Below are positions 25,943 to 35,188 of a stretch of DNA of 64,000 nucleotides, in pieces. A program made the translations under genes and the position numbers. Every line of letters starts with the position of its first letter. Positions within the stretch are counted from its first letter, which is position 1. Location: positions 1 to 64,000 of the forward strand of contig CAILUD010000078.1 in assembly GCA_903837285.1 (NCBI GenBank), written 5' to 3'. Below the pieces are notes generated by a model, which ran no database searches, had not been told where the DNA came from, and saw only the letters and a list, made by a program, of their open reading frames with translations. This DNA is from an uncultured Bacteroidota bacterium (lineage in GTDB: Bacteria > Bacteroidota > Bacteroidia > Bacteroidales > GWA2-32-17).

Positions 25943-27058
25943 AGTTAATCTATTTACAACCGGGTTTGCATAAAGACTCAGAAATATTTTTTCTATTTCT
26001 ACTTTGTCACCGTCAATTTCTGAAATAACTTTATTCTTATATTCAATAAACTCTAGTTTCTCTTTATTTGAATATTTATCGGAATGCTCGTCATTTTCAT
26101 TAATTAAATCAAATGCGATATAATTTACTGGCCAAAGATTGAAATTTTTATAAATAATATTATCAATTTGTAAGCAAAGTTCTTTTGCATTTTCAATAGC
26201 GTTTTGTAATTCTAAATTCTTATTGTTTAACACTTTACCAAATGTCAAATGTATTTTTCCTTTATTTTGAGTTAAACCTTTTAAAATACTGGAAATATCT
26301 TCGCCTGGCTTTTTTTCATATTTTTTAAAAGAAGAAATATACATTTCATTTACTTTCTCGGTGCAACATGGCTCTATTTCGTATGAAATAGTAACAGGAA
26401 CAATATTTAATTCGTTATAATTCTCGTTTATCGATTTTGAGCCACTCATGTTTAGCATCTTTAATAATGCTATTTCGGTTTTATCATCACCATCTTTAGT
26501 TCGGCCATTTCTTTGGGCAATCCAAACAGAAGCTTTTTTTTCGGTAATTGTATGTCGGATATATGCTGATAAAATTTTTGAGTTTGTTAAAATTTCTCTT
26601 GGACTTCCACCCCTGTTTACCTTAAACATTCTATTTGCTTTACCAAAATCGACAATTAACGGAAAACTCATTAAATTACTTCCAAATGTTATTTCTGTTG
26701 TTGGAAAATTATTTTTATTTAGTACTGCCTGTAAAATTGCTGAATCTAATATTATATCGCGATGATTTGCAATAAATAAATAAGGTATATCGGGCGACAA
26801 GTTTTCGATACCGCTTACCGAAAAACCTGTTGATGTTTTTTCGACAACATCAAAAACAAGTTTACGCATAAACTTTGATTGCAAGTCGGCAGCGGTATGA
26901 ATATTATTTAATAAGGTAATAATTTTTGAATGCTCTGCTTCGGGATACAAAAACTTAAGCACTGATTTAAACTGAGGATAACTAGTTAATCTGTTTAATG
27001 CAGCATTAATTTCATTATCATTAAAAGGTCTGATATCTTCAAATTCCGGAAGGAACAT
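25940..27058 (-). CDS. lysophospholipid/glycerol acyltransferase family protein
   Basis: The 372-residue protein contains the LPLAT acyltransferase block: FIANHRDIILDSAILQ (residues 96-110), with H99 as the predicted base and D105 one position later than in the standard HX4D. FKVNRGGSPREI follows as block II, and SVWIAQRNGRTKDGDDKTE replaces the usual FPEGTRS. This variant family differs from classical PlsC but keeps the order of blocks. It would acylate a glycerol, sugar or lipid acceptor at the membrane. It is the last gene of a five-gene operon with two flavoproteins, a PlsC fusion and a glycosyltransferase. Its stop codon lies in a dispersed repeat element. Confidence 0.8.
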   Translation of the reverse strand: MFLPEFEDIRPFNDNEINAALNRLTSYPQFKSVLKFLYPEAEHSKIITLLNNIHTAADLQSKFMRKLVFDVVEKTSTGFSVSGIENLSPDIPYLFIANHRDIILDSAILQAVLNKNNFPTTEITFGSNLMSFPLIVDFGKANRMFKVNRGGSPREILTNSKILSAYIRHTITEKKASVWIAQRNGRTKDGDDKTEIALLKMLNMSGSKSINENYNELNIVPVTISYEIEPCCTEKVNEMYISSFKKYEKKPGEDISSILKGLTQNKGKIHLTFGKVLNNKNLELQNAIENAKELCLQIDNIIYKNFNLWPVNYIAFDLINENDEHSDKYSNKEKLEFIEYKNKVISEIDGDKVEIEKIFLSLYANPVVNRLT

Positions 27059-27075
27059 ATTTATATTGTTATTTT

Positions 27076-28581
27076 TTAAGATGTCTCTTTTATTTTATTA
27101 AGCAAATAATCAAAGCCTATAAGTTCGCCACAGGTTAAAAGCGAACCGATGGTAACACCCATAACACCGTGTAGATTTATATTCTGGCCAGTCATTAACA
27201 AATTCGGGACCTTTGTTCTTGGCAGTATAAAGGTTTTTAAAGGATTATTACAATCTTTCATTATGCCATATACCGAACCATTTATTGTGCCAGTATAATC
27301 TCTATAAGTTAATGGTGTTGAAGTATAATATGCTTTAATTTTGTTTTTAATTCCGGGAAATTGCTTTTCAATTTTATCAATAAGTTGATTAGCTTTTTGT
27401 TCTTTCATTTTCTTATATTCATCTCCTCGCTTTTCAACTGTAGTATTTTCCCATTTAGCCAACTCGTCATATTTCATATAGGTTATTGCAATCATGCTTT
27501 CGGCATAAACATCAGACGAGGAAACTGCCGGGGTGTATAACATAAATCCATCTGGCCAATTTAATGGCGAATAAGTTTCAACTCCCCATACATTATCGCT
27601 ATTATAATAATAGCAATTATGATTCATGTATTTAAATTCGTTTTCTTTAAAAACAATATACAATGAAAATATTGAAATAGTTTGTTCTATAGACGAAATA
27701 CGTTTTTTATATACGTTTCTATGCAAATTAGAACCTGTTAATTCTATTGTTTTTTCGGGATTAATATTAGAAATAAAATATTTTGCTTCTATCAAGTCGC
27801 CATTAGTAAGTAGCACATGAGAAATTTCTCCCTTTTCGTTTGCCGAAAACTCTTTAACTTCGGATTTTGTTAAAATTTTACCTCCATTATTTGTTATGCC
27901 TTCAGCAAGAATATCAGAAATCTGAGATCCTCCATCTACCATTCGCCACGAACTCTCGATTAAAGAAAAGTTAATTATACCATGTAAATAAAGCGGGGCA
28001 GAATTAGGGTGTCCGGCATATAAAGGATTTAATGCTGCCAATACATTTTGTAGTTTATAGTTATTTGTTAGCGAAGTTATATACTGGTGTGTGTTTTCGT
28101 AAAAATGCTCAAAACTAGCCATACCGGTTGATCCTGGCTTTGCTTTTCCTGCAAGTAAATTTGTAAGCGATAATCCTATTTCCTGTAATTTGTTAGTATA
28201 TTTGTTTATTGCATCTTTTTCTTTGGGAAAATATGAGGTAATTGTATCAGCAAATCTATCAAAGCCTTGAGCATAATTATATTTTTCGCCAGCAATATCA
28301 ATAACATCAAAAGCATTTAAATCCATTCTTTTCAAATTCAGCTTTTGAGTTAAGCCAAAATATTTGAACAAATAATTTAATGCCTGACCATCTTCCATGC
28401 TTCCGATATAATGCATGCCAGTATCAAAAATACATTTATTTCTAACAAAAGTCTGAAGACAGCCACCCAACTGATGATTTTTTTCTAAAATAGTAACCTC
28501 GTAACCTTCTTTGCTAAGAATATAGCCACAAAGCAAACCTCCTAAACCGCTACCAACAATAACAACTGAATTTTTTTCCAT
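27076..28581 (-). CDS. phytoene desaturase/retinol saturase-like FAD oxidoreductase (A)
   Basis: The 501-residue protein opens with an FAD-binding Rossmann motif (VVIVGSGLGGLLCGYILSKEGYEVTILEKN) followed by QLGGCLQTF, and ends with the flavin-site motif LLMTGQNINLHGVMGVTIGSLLTCGELIG. The family includes CrtI phytoene desaturases and all-trans-retinol 13,14-reductases, which move electrons into or out of conjugated chains. It is a paralogue of the adjacent gene, sharing TYYTSTPLTYRDYTGT-type segments at the same positions. The two are probably a tandem duplication acting on the same or successive substrates. The substrate is unknown; a polyene or fatty-acyl chain is inferred from neighbours. 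Confidence 0.85.
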   Translation of the reverse strand: MEKNSVVIVGSGLGGLLCGYILSKEGYEVTILEKNHQLGGCLQTFVRNKCIFDTGMHYIGSMEDGQALNYLFKYFGLTQKLNLKRMDLNAFDVIDIAGEKYNYAQGFDRFADTITSYFPKEKDAINKYTNKLQEIGLSLTNLLAGKAKPGSTGMASFEHFYENTHQYITSLTNNYKLQNVLAALNPLYAGHPNSAPLYLHGIINFSLIESSWRMVDGGSQISDILAEGITNNGGKILTKSEVKEFSANEKGEISHVLLTNGDLIEAKYFISNINPEKTIELTGSNLHRNVYKKRISSIEQTISIFSLYIVFKENEFKYMNHNCYYYNSDNVWGVETYSPLNWPDGFMLYTPAVSSSDVYAESMIAITYMKYDELAKWENTTVEKRGDEYKKMKEQKANQLIDKIEKQFPGIKNKIKAYYTSTPLTYRDYTGTINGSVYGIMKDCNNPLKTFILPRTKVPNLLMTGQNINLHGVMGVTIGSLLTCGELIGFDYLLNKIKETS

Positions 28582-28584
28582 ATT

Positions 28585-30081
28585 TTAGTCGATGCTTGCT
28601 TTAATTTTTTCAACTAAATAATCACTGCCAATAACTTCGCCACAGGTCATAACAGCTGCTATTGTTACACCCAAAATACCATGCATATTCAAATTTTGTC
28701 CTGTAAGAAACATGTTTTCAATTTTTGTTTTAGGCGAAATAATTGTTTTTAGCAACTGATCACTTTCTTTTAAAATTCCATACGAAGAACCTTCTGGAGT
28801 GCCAGTATAATCGCGATAAGTTAACGGTGTTGAAGTATAATAACTATCTATTTTATTTCTGAATTCGGGGAATTTTTGCTCAACTAAATCAAGTAATTGT
28901 TCCGCTTTATTCTGTTTAAATTCCACATAATCTTCACCTCTTTGCTCAATCCACGTGTTTTCCCATTTCGCAACATCTTGGTAACTCATATAACTCAAAA
29001 CAATTACACTTTCGGCATATTTTAAAGATTTTGAGCTTGCCAGAGTGTAAAACATAAAACCTTGTGGCCATTGTTTTTCGGAATAATTTTCGGCACCCCA
29101 AACCGATATGTCTTTATGATAGTAATTATTATAATTTTGATATTCGAATGAGTTTTCTTTTAACACAATGTACAATGAAAACATTCCAATAGTATTATTC
29201 AGCGACATTATTCTATTCCGATATGCACCATAAACCTGATTACCCTCAATCATTTTAAGTGTGTTTACCGGATGAATGTTAGAGATTACAAAATCTGTTT
29301 CAAATAGTTCGCCATCTTTTGTTTCTACTGCAGAGATCTTTTTGTTTGTAAATCTGAACTTTGTTACTTCTTTATTTCTTAATACTTTTCCACCATTCTC
29401 TTTAATAATATTTGCAAGACTAATAGCAAGATGATGACTGCCATCGACCAGCCTCCAGGCACTATTTACAAAAGAATTATTAATAATTGCATGGATATAG
29501 AATGGCGTTTTATTTGGCAAACCGGCATAAAGCATATTTGTTCCACAAAGAACATTTTTAAGATCGCTGTTATTTGTTAGGGAATCGAAATATTGGGCAA
29601 TACTTTGCTCGTATACTTCCCAATTTGCAATCTGATAACTATCAACATGTAGGTTATACAAAGGAAATTTCTTGCTTATTTGCTCTATGTCTTTTACATA
29701 TTTAATTAAAGTTTGTCTTTCCTTTGGGAATTTTTCGACAAGATTTTCAATAAAAAGTTCCTGCCCTTGTGCAAATTTATATTCTTCATTTTTATAGGTT
29801 ATTCTTTCAAAACCATCCATATCCAATCTGGCAAGGTTAAGTTTATCAAAAACGCCTACATATTTAAAATATTTATTTAAAATTTGCCCATCGGCTAGCC
29901 CTTCTGTATAATTTAAGCCAGTATTAAAAACATGACCTTTACGTGCAAACACCTGAAGACAGCCACCAACCTGGCGGTTCTTTTCCAGAACTGTAACAGA
30001 ATACCCTTCTCTGCTTAAAATACAGCCACATAACAATCCGCCCAAACCTCCTCCAATTATTATTACCTTATCTTTTGCCAC
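28585..30081 (-). CDS. phytoene desaturase/retinol saturase-like FAD oxidoreductase (B)
   Basis: The 498-residue paralogue of the preceding entry has the same layout: IIIGGGLGGLLCGCILSREGYSVTVLEKN at the N-terminus, QVGGCLQVFARKG, and FLTGQNLNMHGILGVTIAAVMTCGEVIG at the C-terminus. It lies 3 bases from its paralogue and directly abuts the PlsC fusion gene, so the operon is tight. Sequence alone does not tell whether it acts as a desaturase, reductase or isomerase. Divergence between the pair suggests different steps or a heterodimer, both speculative. Confidence 0.85.
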   Translation of the reverse strand: MAKDKVIIIGGGLGGLLCGCILSREGYSVTVLEKNRQVGGCLQVFARKGHVFNTGLNYTEGLADGQILNKYFKYVGVFDKLNLARLDMDGFERITYKNEEYKFAQGQELFIENLVEKFPKERQTLIKYVKDIEQISKKFPLYNLHVDSYQIANWEVYEQSIAQYFDSLTNNSDLKNVLCGTNMLYAGLPNKTPFYIHAIINNSFVNSAWRLVDGSHHLAISLANIIKENGGKVLRNKEVTKFRFTNKKISAVETKDGELFETDFVISNIHPVNTLKMIEGNQVYGAYRNRIMSLNNTIGMFSLYIVLKENSFEYQNYNNYYHKDISVWGAENYSEKQWPQGFMFYTLASSKSLKYAESVIVLSYMSYQDVAKWENTWIEQRGEDYVEFKQNKAEQLLDLVEQKFPEFRNKIDSYYTSTPLTYRDYTGTPEGSSYGILKESDQLLKTIISPKTKIENMFLTGQNLNMHGILGVTIAAVMTCGEVIGSDYLVEKIKASID

Positions 30082-32145
30082 CTATTTTCTAATTATTAAC
30101 AAAACATTAGAAGTTAGTTTTGTATTATCAATTATTTCAAACTGCAAATTAAATCGTTTTGCAATATCTACAATAAATTTTTGAGAAGTAAAATGAAGTT
30201 TTTTTCCTTCAAGCTTATTAAAGCCAAAATTTGTTGAAAAGAACTCGGTATATCTTGTTCCTAAATGTCTTTTTTTCATGCTTTTATCGCCATCGCGAAT
30301 TATTATCATGCCATTTTCGTTTAAATGATTTATGCAATTCTCTATTAAGCGGGTTTGCTTTTCCTCATTTATATAATGTAAAATATCGGATAGAATAAAA
30401 ACATCTTTATTTTTAAAATCATAATTTGATACATCTTCATAAAAAAACTGAATGTTTTCATTTTTAGAGATACAGTTTTTTGCTACCTCAATTTTATATT
30501 TATCGTAATCAATTCCCGTAATAATCCTTTTATCGGAGAGAAAACCAAGCATATACGACATAAAACCATAACCACAACCTATATCTAAAATTTCTGCTTT
30601 TTTAGGAAGTATCTGATTAAAATAATTATAATTATCTTCTAATTTAACTTTTATTCTGCCGTACCATTCCAGTAAGGGCCCTTTATAAATATAGTTTTTA
30701 ATTAACTTATCATTTAAATATTTAGGTGTTTCACATTCTGTTTTAAGCATCTCATAATTTAAACGACAAAAAGTCTGCATCGATTTTGTTAATTCGTGAT
30801 AATCTTTGCCATGTAAAGCATTATTTACAAATATTCTATCAAATATTTTTACTGTTATTTTCCCCGACCTTACATAATTCTCGCCTTTTAACATGCAATC
30901 ACCGGCACCATGAATTAATACAGGAACAACATCTAAATTTAGTTGTTTTGCAAGATAAAATGCTCCTTTATGAAAGCGTGTTATATTTTGATCCTTTGTT
31001 CTACTTCCCTCAGGAAAAACCAAAATTGAATAACCTTCTTCAATTTTACTTTTTAATTTGTTTACAAGAATCTCATTTCCTTCTTTTACACTAAAAAAAT
31101 CGATAAACCTAATAACATAGCCAAAAAACGGACTATTCCACACCCAATTATTTGTTATTACAACCATTTTTGGGTGTAAACCAAGTAATAACAAAAGATC
31201 GATATGAGATTGATGATTGCTGATTATTATTGCAGGTTTTTTAAAATTATCTACATTTTGTTTAATAAACTTTTTCTTAATTGGAAACAGGCTGTATACT
31301 AAAATACGACAAGCGTACATCATACAATAATGAACAAATATTTTTTTTTGTTTTAATTTCATTGGTAATAGCAAAGCTATTAGAAGACCAATATTTAACA
31401 ACACACAACCATTTACAAATAATGTAAAAGCAAACATTGTTAATAATAAATTAGCAAAAGTAATTGGTACCGCTCTATTTATTCCGTTTTTTGACACAAG
31501 CACTTTGAAAAGGAAAGGCACTATAATATATGATAAAACAATGATGGATAATAAACCGATTAACAAAATCAGAATTACAGAATAGTCTAACTTATAATAA
31601 AATAAAATTCCTGCAACAATTAACAAAAACAAAAGTGCAACAATAATTTTAGATAAAATATTAAACCCATTTCTTTTGCCAGTTGAGTATAACTTTAGCT
31701 GTTTACTCATAACAACTGAGCTGACACAAACTCCTAACAGGGTTACAATAATGCCAGAAATAACCCCTAATAAATCTAACGGGATATTAAATAATTTGAA
31801 TAAAAAAAACAACCATATCCAACTTAAAAAAGACGGAAAGGCTGTTATAAATCCAATTTCTATTCGTCCATAAATAAAAACTAATATAGCAAATAAAACA
31901 ATCAGACTTAATATAACAATTAACCAAATATTAGCATTAAAGTCGAAAGTATAATTTCCGAAAGTGAAATTTAAGTGAGAAAAAAAACTTTGAATACTAC
32001 TTAAATTAACATTTAATTCTGTAAATAAATTTCTTCTGTCGCCTATACCAAATGTTCTGTTAACATTAAAAATACAAACAAAGAGCAATACAAATTTTAT
32101 TAGGTATTTAAACTTAAAATCATATCTTTTTTTAAACAATAACAT
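30082..32145 (-). CDS. three-part fusion: multispanning membrane region, PlsC acyltransferase, SAM methyltransferase
   Basis: The 687-residue protein has three parts. Residues 1-290 contain about eight hydrophobic helices; the stretch GFITAFPSFLSWIWLFF ... DLLGVISGIIVTLLGVCVSS resembles the C-terminal membrane block of MMPL/RND lipid exporters. Residues about 300-470 are a PlsC-type acyltransferase with block I NHQSHIDL (H near 310), block II FFSVKEGN and block III VFPEGSRTK. Residues about 495-687 form a class I methyltransferase with ILDIGCGYG and a DGD/IIIRDG post-motif. Acylation plus methylation with an export-like membrane part fits a lipid or polyene tailoring enzyme. It is the second gene of the operon, 5 bases after the glycosyltransferase. 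The MMPL resemblance is by eye only. Confidence 0.8.
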   Translation of the reverse strand: MLLFKKRYDFKFKYLIKFVLLFVCIFNVNRTFGIGDRRNLFTELNVNLSSIQSFFSHLNFTFGNYTFDFNANIWLIVILSLIVLFAILVFIYGRIEIGFITAFPSFLSWIWLFFLFKLFNIPLDLLGVISGIIVTLLGVCVSSVVMSKQLKLYSTGKRNGFNILSKIIVALLFLLIVAGILFYYKLDYSVILILLIGLLSIIVLSYIIVPFLFKVLVSKNGINRAVPITFANLLLTMFAFTLFVNGCVLLNIGLLIALLLPMKLKQKKIFVHYCMMYACRILVYSLFPIKKKFIKQNVDNFKKPAIIISNHQSHIDLLLLLGLHPKMVVITNNWVWNSPFFGYVIRFIDFFSVKEGNEILVNKLKSKIEEGYSILVFPEGSRTKDQNITRFHKGAFYLAKQLNLDVVPVLIHGAGDCMLKGENYVRSGKITVKIFDRIFVNNALHGKDYHELTKSMQTFCRLNYEMLKTECETPKYLNDKLIKNYIYKGPLLEWYGRIKVKLEDNYNYFNQILPKKAEILDIGCGYGFMSYMLGFLSDKRIITGIDYDKYKIEVAKNCISKNENIQFFYEDVSNYDFKNKDVFILSDILHYINEEKQTRLIENCINHLNENGMIIIRDGDKSMKKRHLGTRYTEFFSTNFGFNKLEGKKLHFTSQKFIVDIAKRFNLQFEIIDNTKLTSNVLLIIRK

Positions 32146-32150
32146 TATAC

Positions 32151-32948
32151 TTAAAATAGCTTTTTAAATTTTCTGAATAAACTTTTAGTGATATTTAAAG
32201 GTCGATAAATAGCTAAGCCTAAAAAAACCAACCAGGAATTTAACAAGCTAATTCTTAAAAAATCAATAAATGGCCTAAAATGCGTTATTCGTTCATTATT
32301 GGGAGGATAAAAAACCGAAATGGGTATAGATATTATTGGAATATTTCTCCACGAAGCTTTTGCTAAAACCTCTAATTCAAACTCATATCGGCGAGAAACA
32401 AATTTAATATTCTGCATTTTGTTTAAAGGGTATAATCTAAAACCCGACTGAGTGTCAATCAACTTAATTCCCGTAATAATAAAAACCCAAAAATTAGAAA
32501 ACTTATTTGCAAAGCTGTTTTTTCGTGGCACATTTCCATTTATAGTAGTTCTGGCACCAATAATTAATGCATCTTTATGGTTATTGCAAGTTTTTATAAA
32601 TTCTGGTATTTCCGAGGCGCTATGCTGACCATCAGAATCAATTGTAATTGCATAATTATACCCCAATTCAAGTGCTTTTTTAAATCCTTGTTTTAATGCG
32701 TATCCCTTCCCTTTATTTTTTGAATATGAAACAACAACGATTTTTTTAAATTTATCAAGAATTATTTCTGTGTTATCAGTAGTTCCATCGTTAACTACAA
32801 TAATATTTTTAATGTGATTTAATACTCCATTAATTACTTCCTCAATTTTAGAAGCATTATTAAAGGTTGGAATTATAACACAAAACTTCTCCTCGGAATC
32901 AGAATATATTTGTTGGTCAATCAATTTAATCTTCGAAATATTAAACAT
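32151..32948 (-). CDS. family 2 glycosyltransferase (dolichyl-phosphate-mannose-synthase-like)
   Basis: The 265-residue GT-A enzyme has the nucleotide-sugar site VIIPTFNNASKIEEVI and VVNDGTTDNT, followed by NKGKGYALKQGFKKAL and the metal site IDSDGQHS, the usual DPM/DPG-synthase order. A C-terminal amphipathic or membrane-near segment (about 215-250) would hold it at the inner membrane. Such enzymes transfer a sugar from a nucleotide donor to a lipid. It is the first gene of the five-gene lipid-type operon and is preceded by a -7 box only 10 bases from the start codon. Confidence 0.87.
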   Translation of the reverse strand: MFNISKIKLIDQQIYSDSEEKFCVIIPTFNNASKIEEVINGVLNHIKNIIVVNDGTTDNTEIILDKFKKIVVVSYSKNKGKGYALKQGFKKALELGYNYAITIDSDGQHSASEIPEFIKTCNNHKDALIIGARTTINGNVPRKNSFANKFSNFWVFIITGIKLIDTQSGFRLYPLNKMQNIKFVSRRYEFELEVLAKASWRNIPIISIPISVFYPPNNERITHFRPFIDFLRISLLNSWLVFLGLAIYRPLNITKSLFRKFKKLF

Positions 32949-32958
32949 TTACTTAATG

Positions 32959-32966
32959 CAAAATTA
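32959..32966 (-). promoter_or_regulatory. probable promoter -7 box of the lipid-type operon
   Basis: TAATTTTG on the minus strand matches TAnnTTTG and ends 10 bases before the ATG at 32948. Transcription would start about 5 bases before the ATG, giving a nearly leaderless mRNA. No -33 TTG was seen. Confidence 0.4.
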
Positions 32967-33086
32967 CCATTAAATTTGAAAAAAATGACAGTTTACTTAT
33001 TCCCTATTATACAATTAGATAATAGAATTTTAAAAAAACATATTCTAATTAAAAGTCTTTATTTATCTTCGAATTAAAAAAGTTCT

Positions 33087-33746
33087 ATGTTAAACAAACA
33101 ATATTTTGATTTTTTAAATGAGTTAGCGATCAATAACAACAAACTTTGGTTTGCCCAAAACAAATCCAGATTTGATTCGCTAAAACTTGATTTCGAGAAA
33201 ATTGTATCTGAATTTATTAAAGCAATTGCCGAATTTGATTCTGAAATAGGAAACCTTTCATCTAAAGATTGTGTTTTTAGAATTTATAAGGATGTAAGAT
33301 TTTCTAAAGATAAATCGCCTTACAAAACAAATTTTGGAGGCTTTTTCGTAGCCGGCGGAAAAAAAAGTGGAATGGCAGGATATTATATTCATATCGAACC
33401 AGGTGAGTGCTTCATAGGCGGAGGAATTTACATGCCCCCACCTCCAATACTTAAAAAACTTAGAGAAGAAATTCAGAATAATTTATCAGATTTCGTGAAA
33501 GTTATTTCAGCTAAAGATTTTAAAACAAATTTTAAAGAAATATCTGGCTCAAAAACTACATTAATGCCAAAAGGGTTCGACAAAAATTTTGAAGGAGCAG
33601 AATATTTAAAATATAAAGATTTTACAGTAATTAAGCCAGTTAGTGATGATTTTTTGTTGAGTAAAGATGCCTTTAAAAAGATTGTTGATGTTTTTAAATC
33701 AATGAAACCTTTTAATGACTTTTTGAATAAAAGTTTTGGGGTATAA
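33087..33746 (+). CDS. DUF2461 family protein
   Basis: The 219-residue protein matches the DUF2461/TIGR02453 family. It begins with FDFLNELAINNNKLWFAQNK and has the conserved CVFRIYKDVRFSKDKSPYKTNFGGFF and GYYIHIEPGECFIGGGIYMP segments. Members are cytosolic, widespread in Bacteroidota and of no established function. It is alone between divergent and convergent neighbours. A TATCTTCG sequence just upstream resembles a -7 box with one mismatch. Confidence 0.9.
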   Translation: MLNKQYFDFLNELAINNNKLWFAQNKSRFDSLKLDFEKIVSEFIKAIAEFDSEIGNLSSKDCVFRIYKDVRFSKDKSPYKTNFGGFFVAGGKKSGMAGYYIHIEPGECFIGGGIYMPPPPILKKLREEIQNNLSDFVKVISAKDFKTNFKEISGSKTTLMPKGFDKNFEGAEYLKYKDFTVIKPVSDDFLLSKDAFKKIVDVFKSMKPFNDFLNKSFGV

Positions 33747-33754
33747 AATTATTG

Positions 33755-35035
33755 TTATTGCTTCATCAACTCTTCAATTTCGTTTAGTTCTATTGGAATA
33801 TGTTCCATTAAATCAATAGGAGTTTTATCAATCAAAATATCATTTTCTAATCGAATTCCAAAGCCTTCTTCTTTAATATAAATTCCCGGTTCGCAACTAA
33901 GCACCATACCTTTTGCAAATGGAACTTCTCTATTTCCGCAATCGTGCACATCCAAACCTATAAAATGTGAAGTTCCATGCATATAATATTTTTTATACAA
34001 GGGATTTTCTTTGTCTTGCTTTTTAATCTCACTTTTATTCAAGAGCTTTAATTTTACTAATTCCTCCTCCATCATTAATCCAACCGATTCATTTAATTTA
34101 TCAATTGTATTGCCAATTACCATCAACTTTTTTGCTTCTTTCAATATTGATAAAACAGAATTATAAACCTCAGCTTGTCGTTTAGTAAATTTTCCAGAAA
34201 CTGGAATTGTTCTTGAAAGATCAGATGCATATCCCAATTTTTCTGCACCAAAATCCAAAAGAAGTAAATCACCATTAATTAATTCGGCATTATTAAAATT
34301 GTAATGAAGTATTGTTGAATTAATCCCACTTGCTATAATCGGCAAATATGCATGAGGACATTTTTCGGCTTTTATAAACCTCATCGTAATTTCAGCTTCT
34401 ACATCGTATTCATAAATTCCAGGATTAACTAATGGTAATATTTCACTAAATGTTTTTCCAGTTACCTGAATTGCTTCTTTTATAATTTCTATTTCAGTAT
34501 TCTCTTTTATTAATCTTAACTGATTAATTAATGGGACAATTTTTTCAAATTGTTTAGATGGATATTTAGCTTTAATCTCTTCTGAAAATCTGTACGAAGC
34601 AGAAATCGACATGTCATTTGAAGGCCATTCATCTCCCATTTCTAAATAAACATTCGATGCACTTTCAATTACTTGTTGCAAAAAAACAGACAAATCACTG
34701 CTCCACTTAACATTACTTATACCCGAAATTGATTCAGCTTCATGTTTTGTATGTTTATGCCCTTCCCATGTTAATGTTTTATTATCTGTATACCTAATAA
34801 ATAAAACTTCTCTAAACTCCTTTTTAGAATGACTTGGATAAAGTATTAATACAGTTTCTTCCTGCATAACACCAGTCAGATATATCATATTTGAACTCTG
34901 ACGATACTCATTATACAAACTTCTGGTACGCAGCGAATGTGTTGCAGAACATATTATTGCGACAGAATTTGGCTTCAAAAACTTAACTAGTTTAGCTCTG
35001 TTTTTTTTGTAAAGTTCTGGGATTAATTTATTCAT
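33755..35035 (-). CDS. pepP: Xaa-Pro aminopeptidase (aminopeptidase P, M24B)
   Basis: Aminopeptidase P removes an N-terminal residue before proline using two metal ions. The 426-residue protein has the N-terminal creatinase-like domain (about 1-165) and a pita-bread catalytic domain. The ligands are visible in order: D and D in LLLDFGAEKLGYASDLSRT, H in THSFIG-like TSHFIGLDVHD, E in LSCEPGIY, and E in IRLENDILI. Length and motifs fit PepP. It is convergent with the DUF2461 gene, with 8 bases between stop codons, and shows no strong promoter box. Confidence 0.95.
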   Translation of the reverse strand: MNKLIPELYKKNRAKLVKFLKPNSVAIICSATHSLRTRSLYNEYRQSSNMIYLTGVMQEETVLILYPSHSKKEFREVLFIRYTDNKTLTWEGHKHTKHEAESISGISNVKWSSDLSVFLQQVIESASNVYLEMGDEWPSNDMSISASYRFSEEIKAKYPSKQFEKIVPLINQLRLIKENTEIEIIKEAIQVTGKTFSEILPLVNPGIYEYDVEAEITMRFIKAEKCPHAYLPIIASGINSTILHYNFNNAELINGDLLLLDFGAEKLGYASDLSRTIPVSGKFTKRQAEVYNSVLSILKEAKKLMVIGNTIDKLNESVGLMMEEELVKLKLLNKSEIKKQDKENPLYKKYYMHGTSHFIGLDVHDCGNREVPFAKGMVLSCEPGIYIKEEGFGIRLENDILIDKTPIDLMEHIPIELNEIEELMKQ

Positions 35036-35188
35036 GCTGTTAATTTAGATTACATATAAATTACAAAAAAAAATAATATTTGAAAATAATCAATTTAAGA
35101 ACTTACTACTTTCGCATAAAATTATTTTTTAATTTATTTTTAAACTTACAAATTTTCGTATCACGAAATTATTCTAAATATTCTTATT

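Noticed and set aside
25940-32948. Classical carotenoid cluster
   Set aside because: The flavoproteins resemble CrtI, but there is no phytoene synthase, cyclase or hydroxylase nearby, so a carotenoid assignment is not supported.
35151-35170. Palindrome TTTCGT-ATC-ACGAAA just before sdhC, a possible operator
   Set aside because: The stem is only 6 bp and no matching site was seen elsewhere, so a regulator site cannot be supported.
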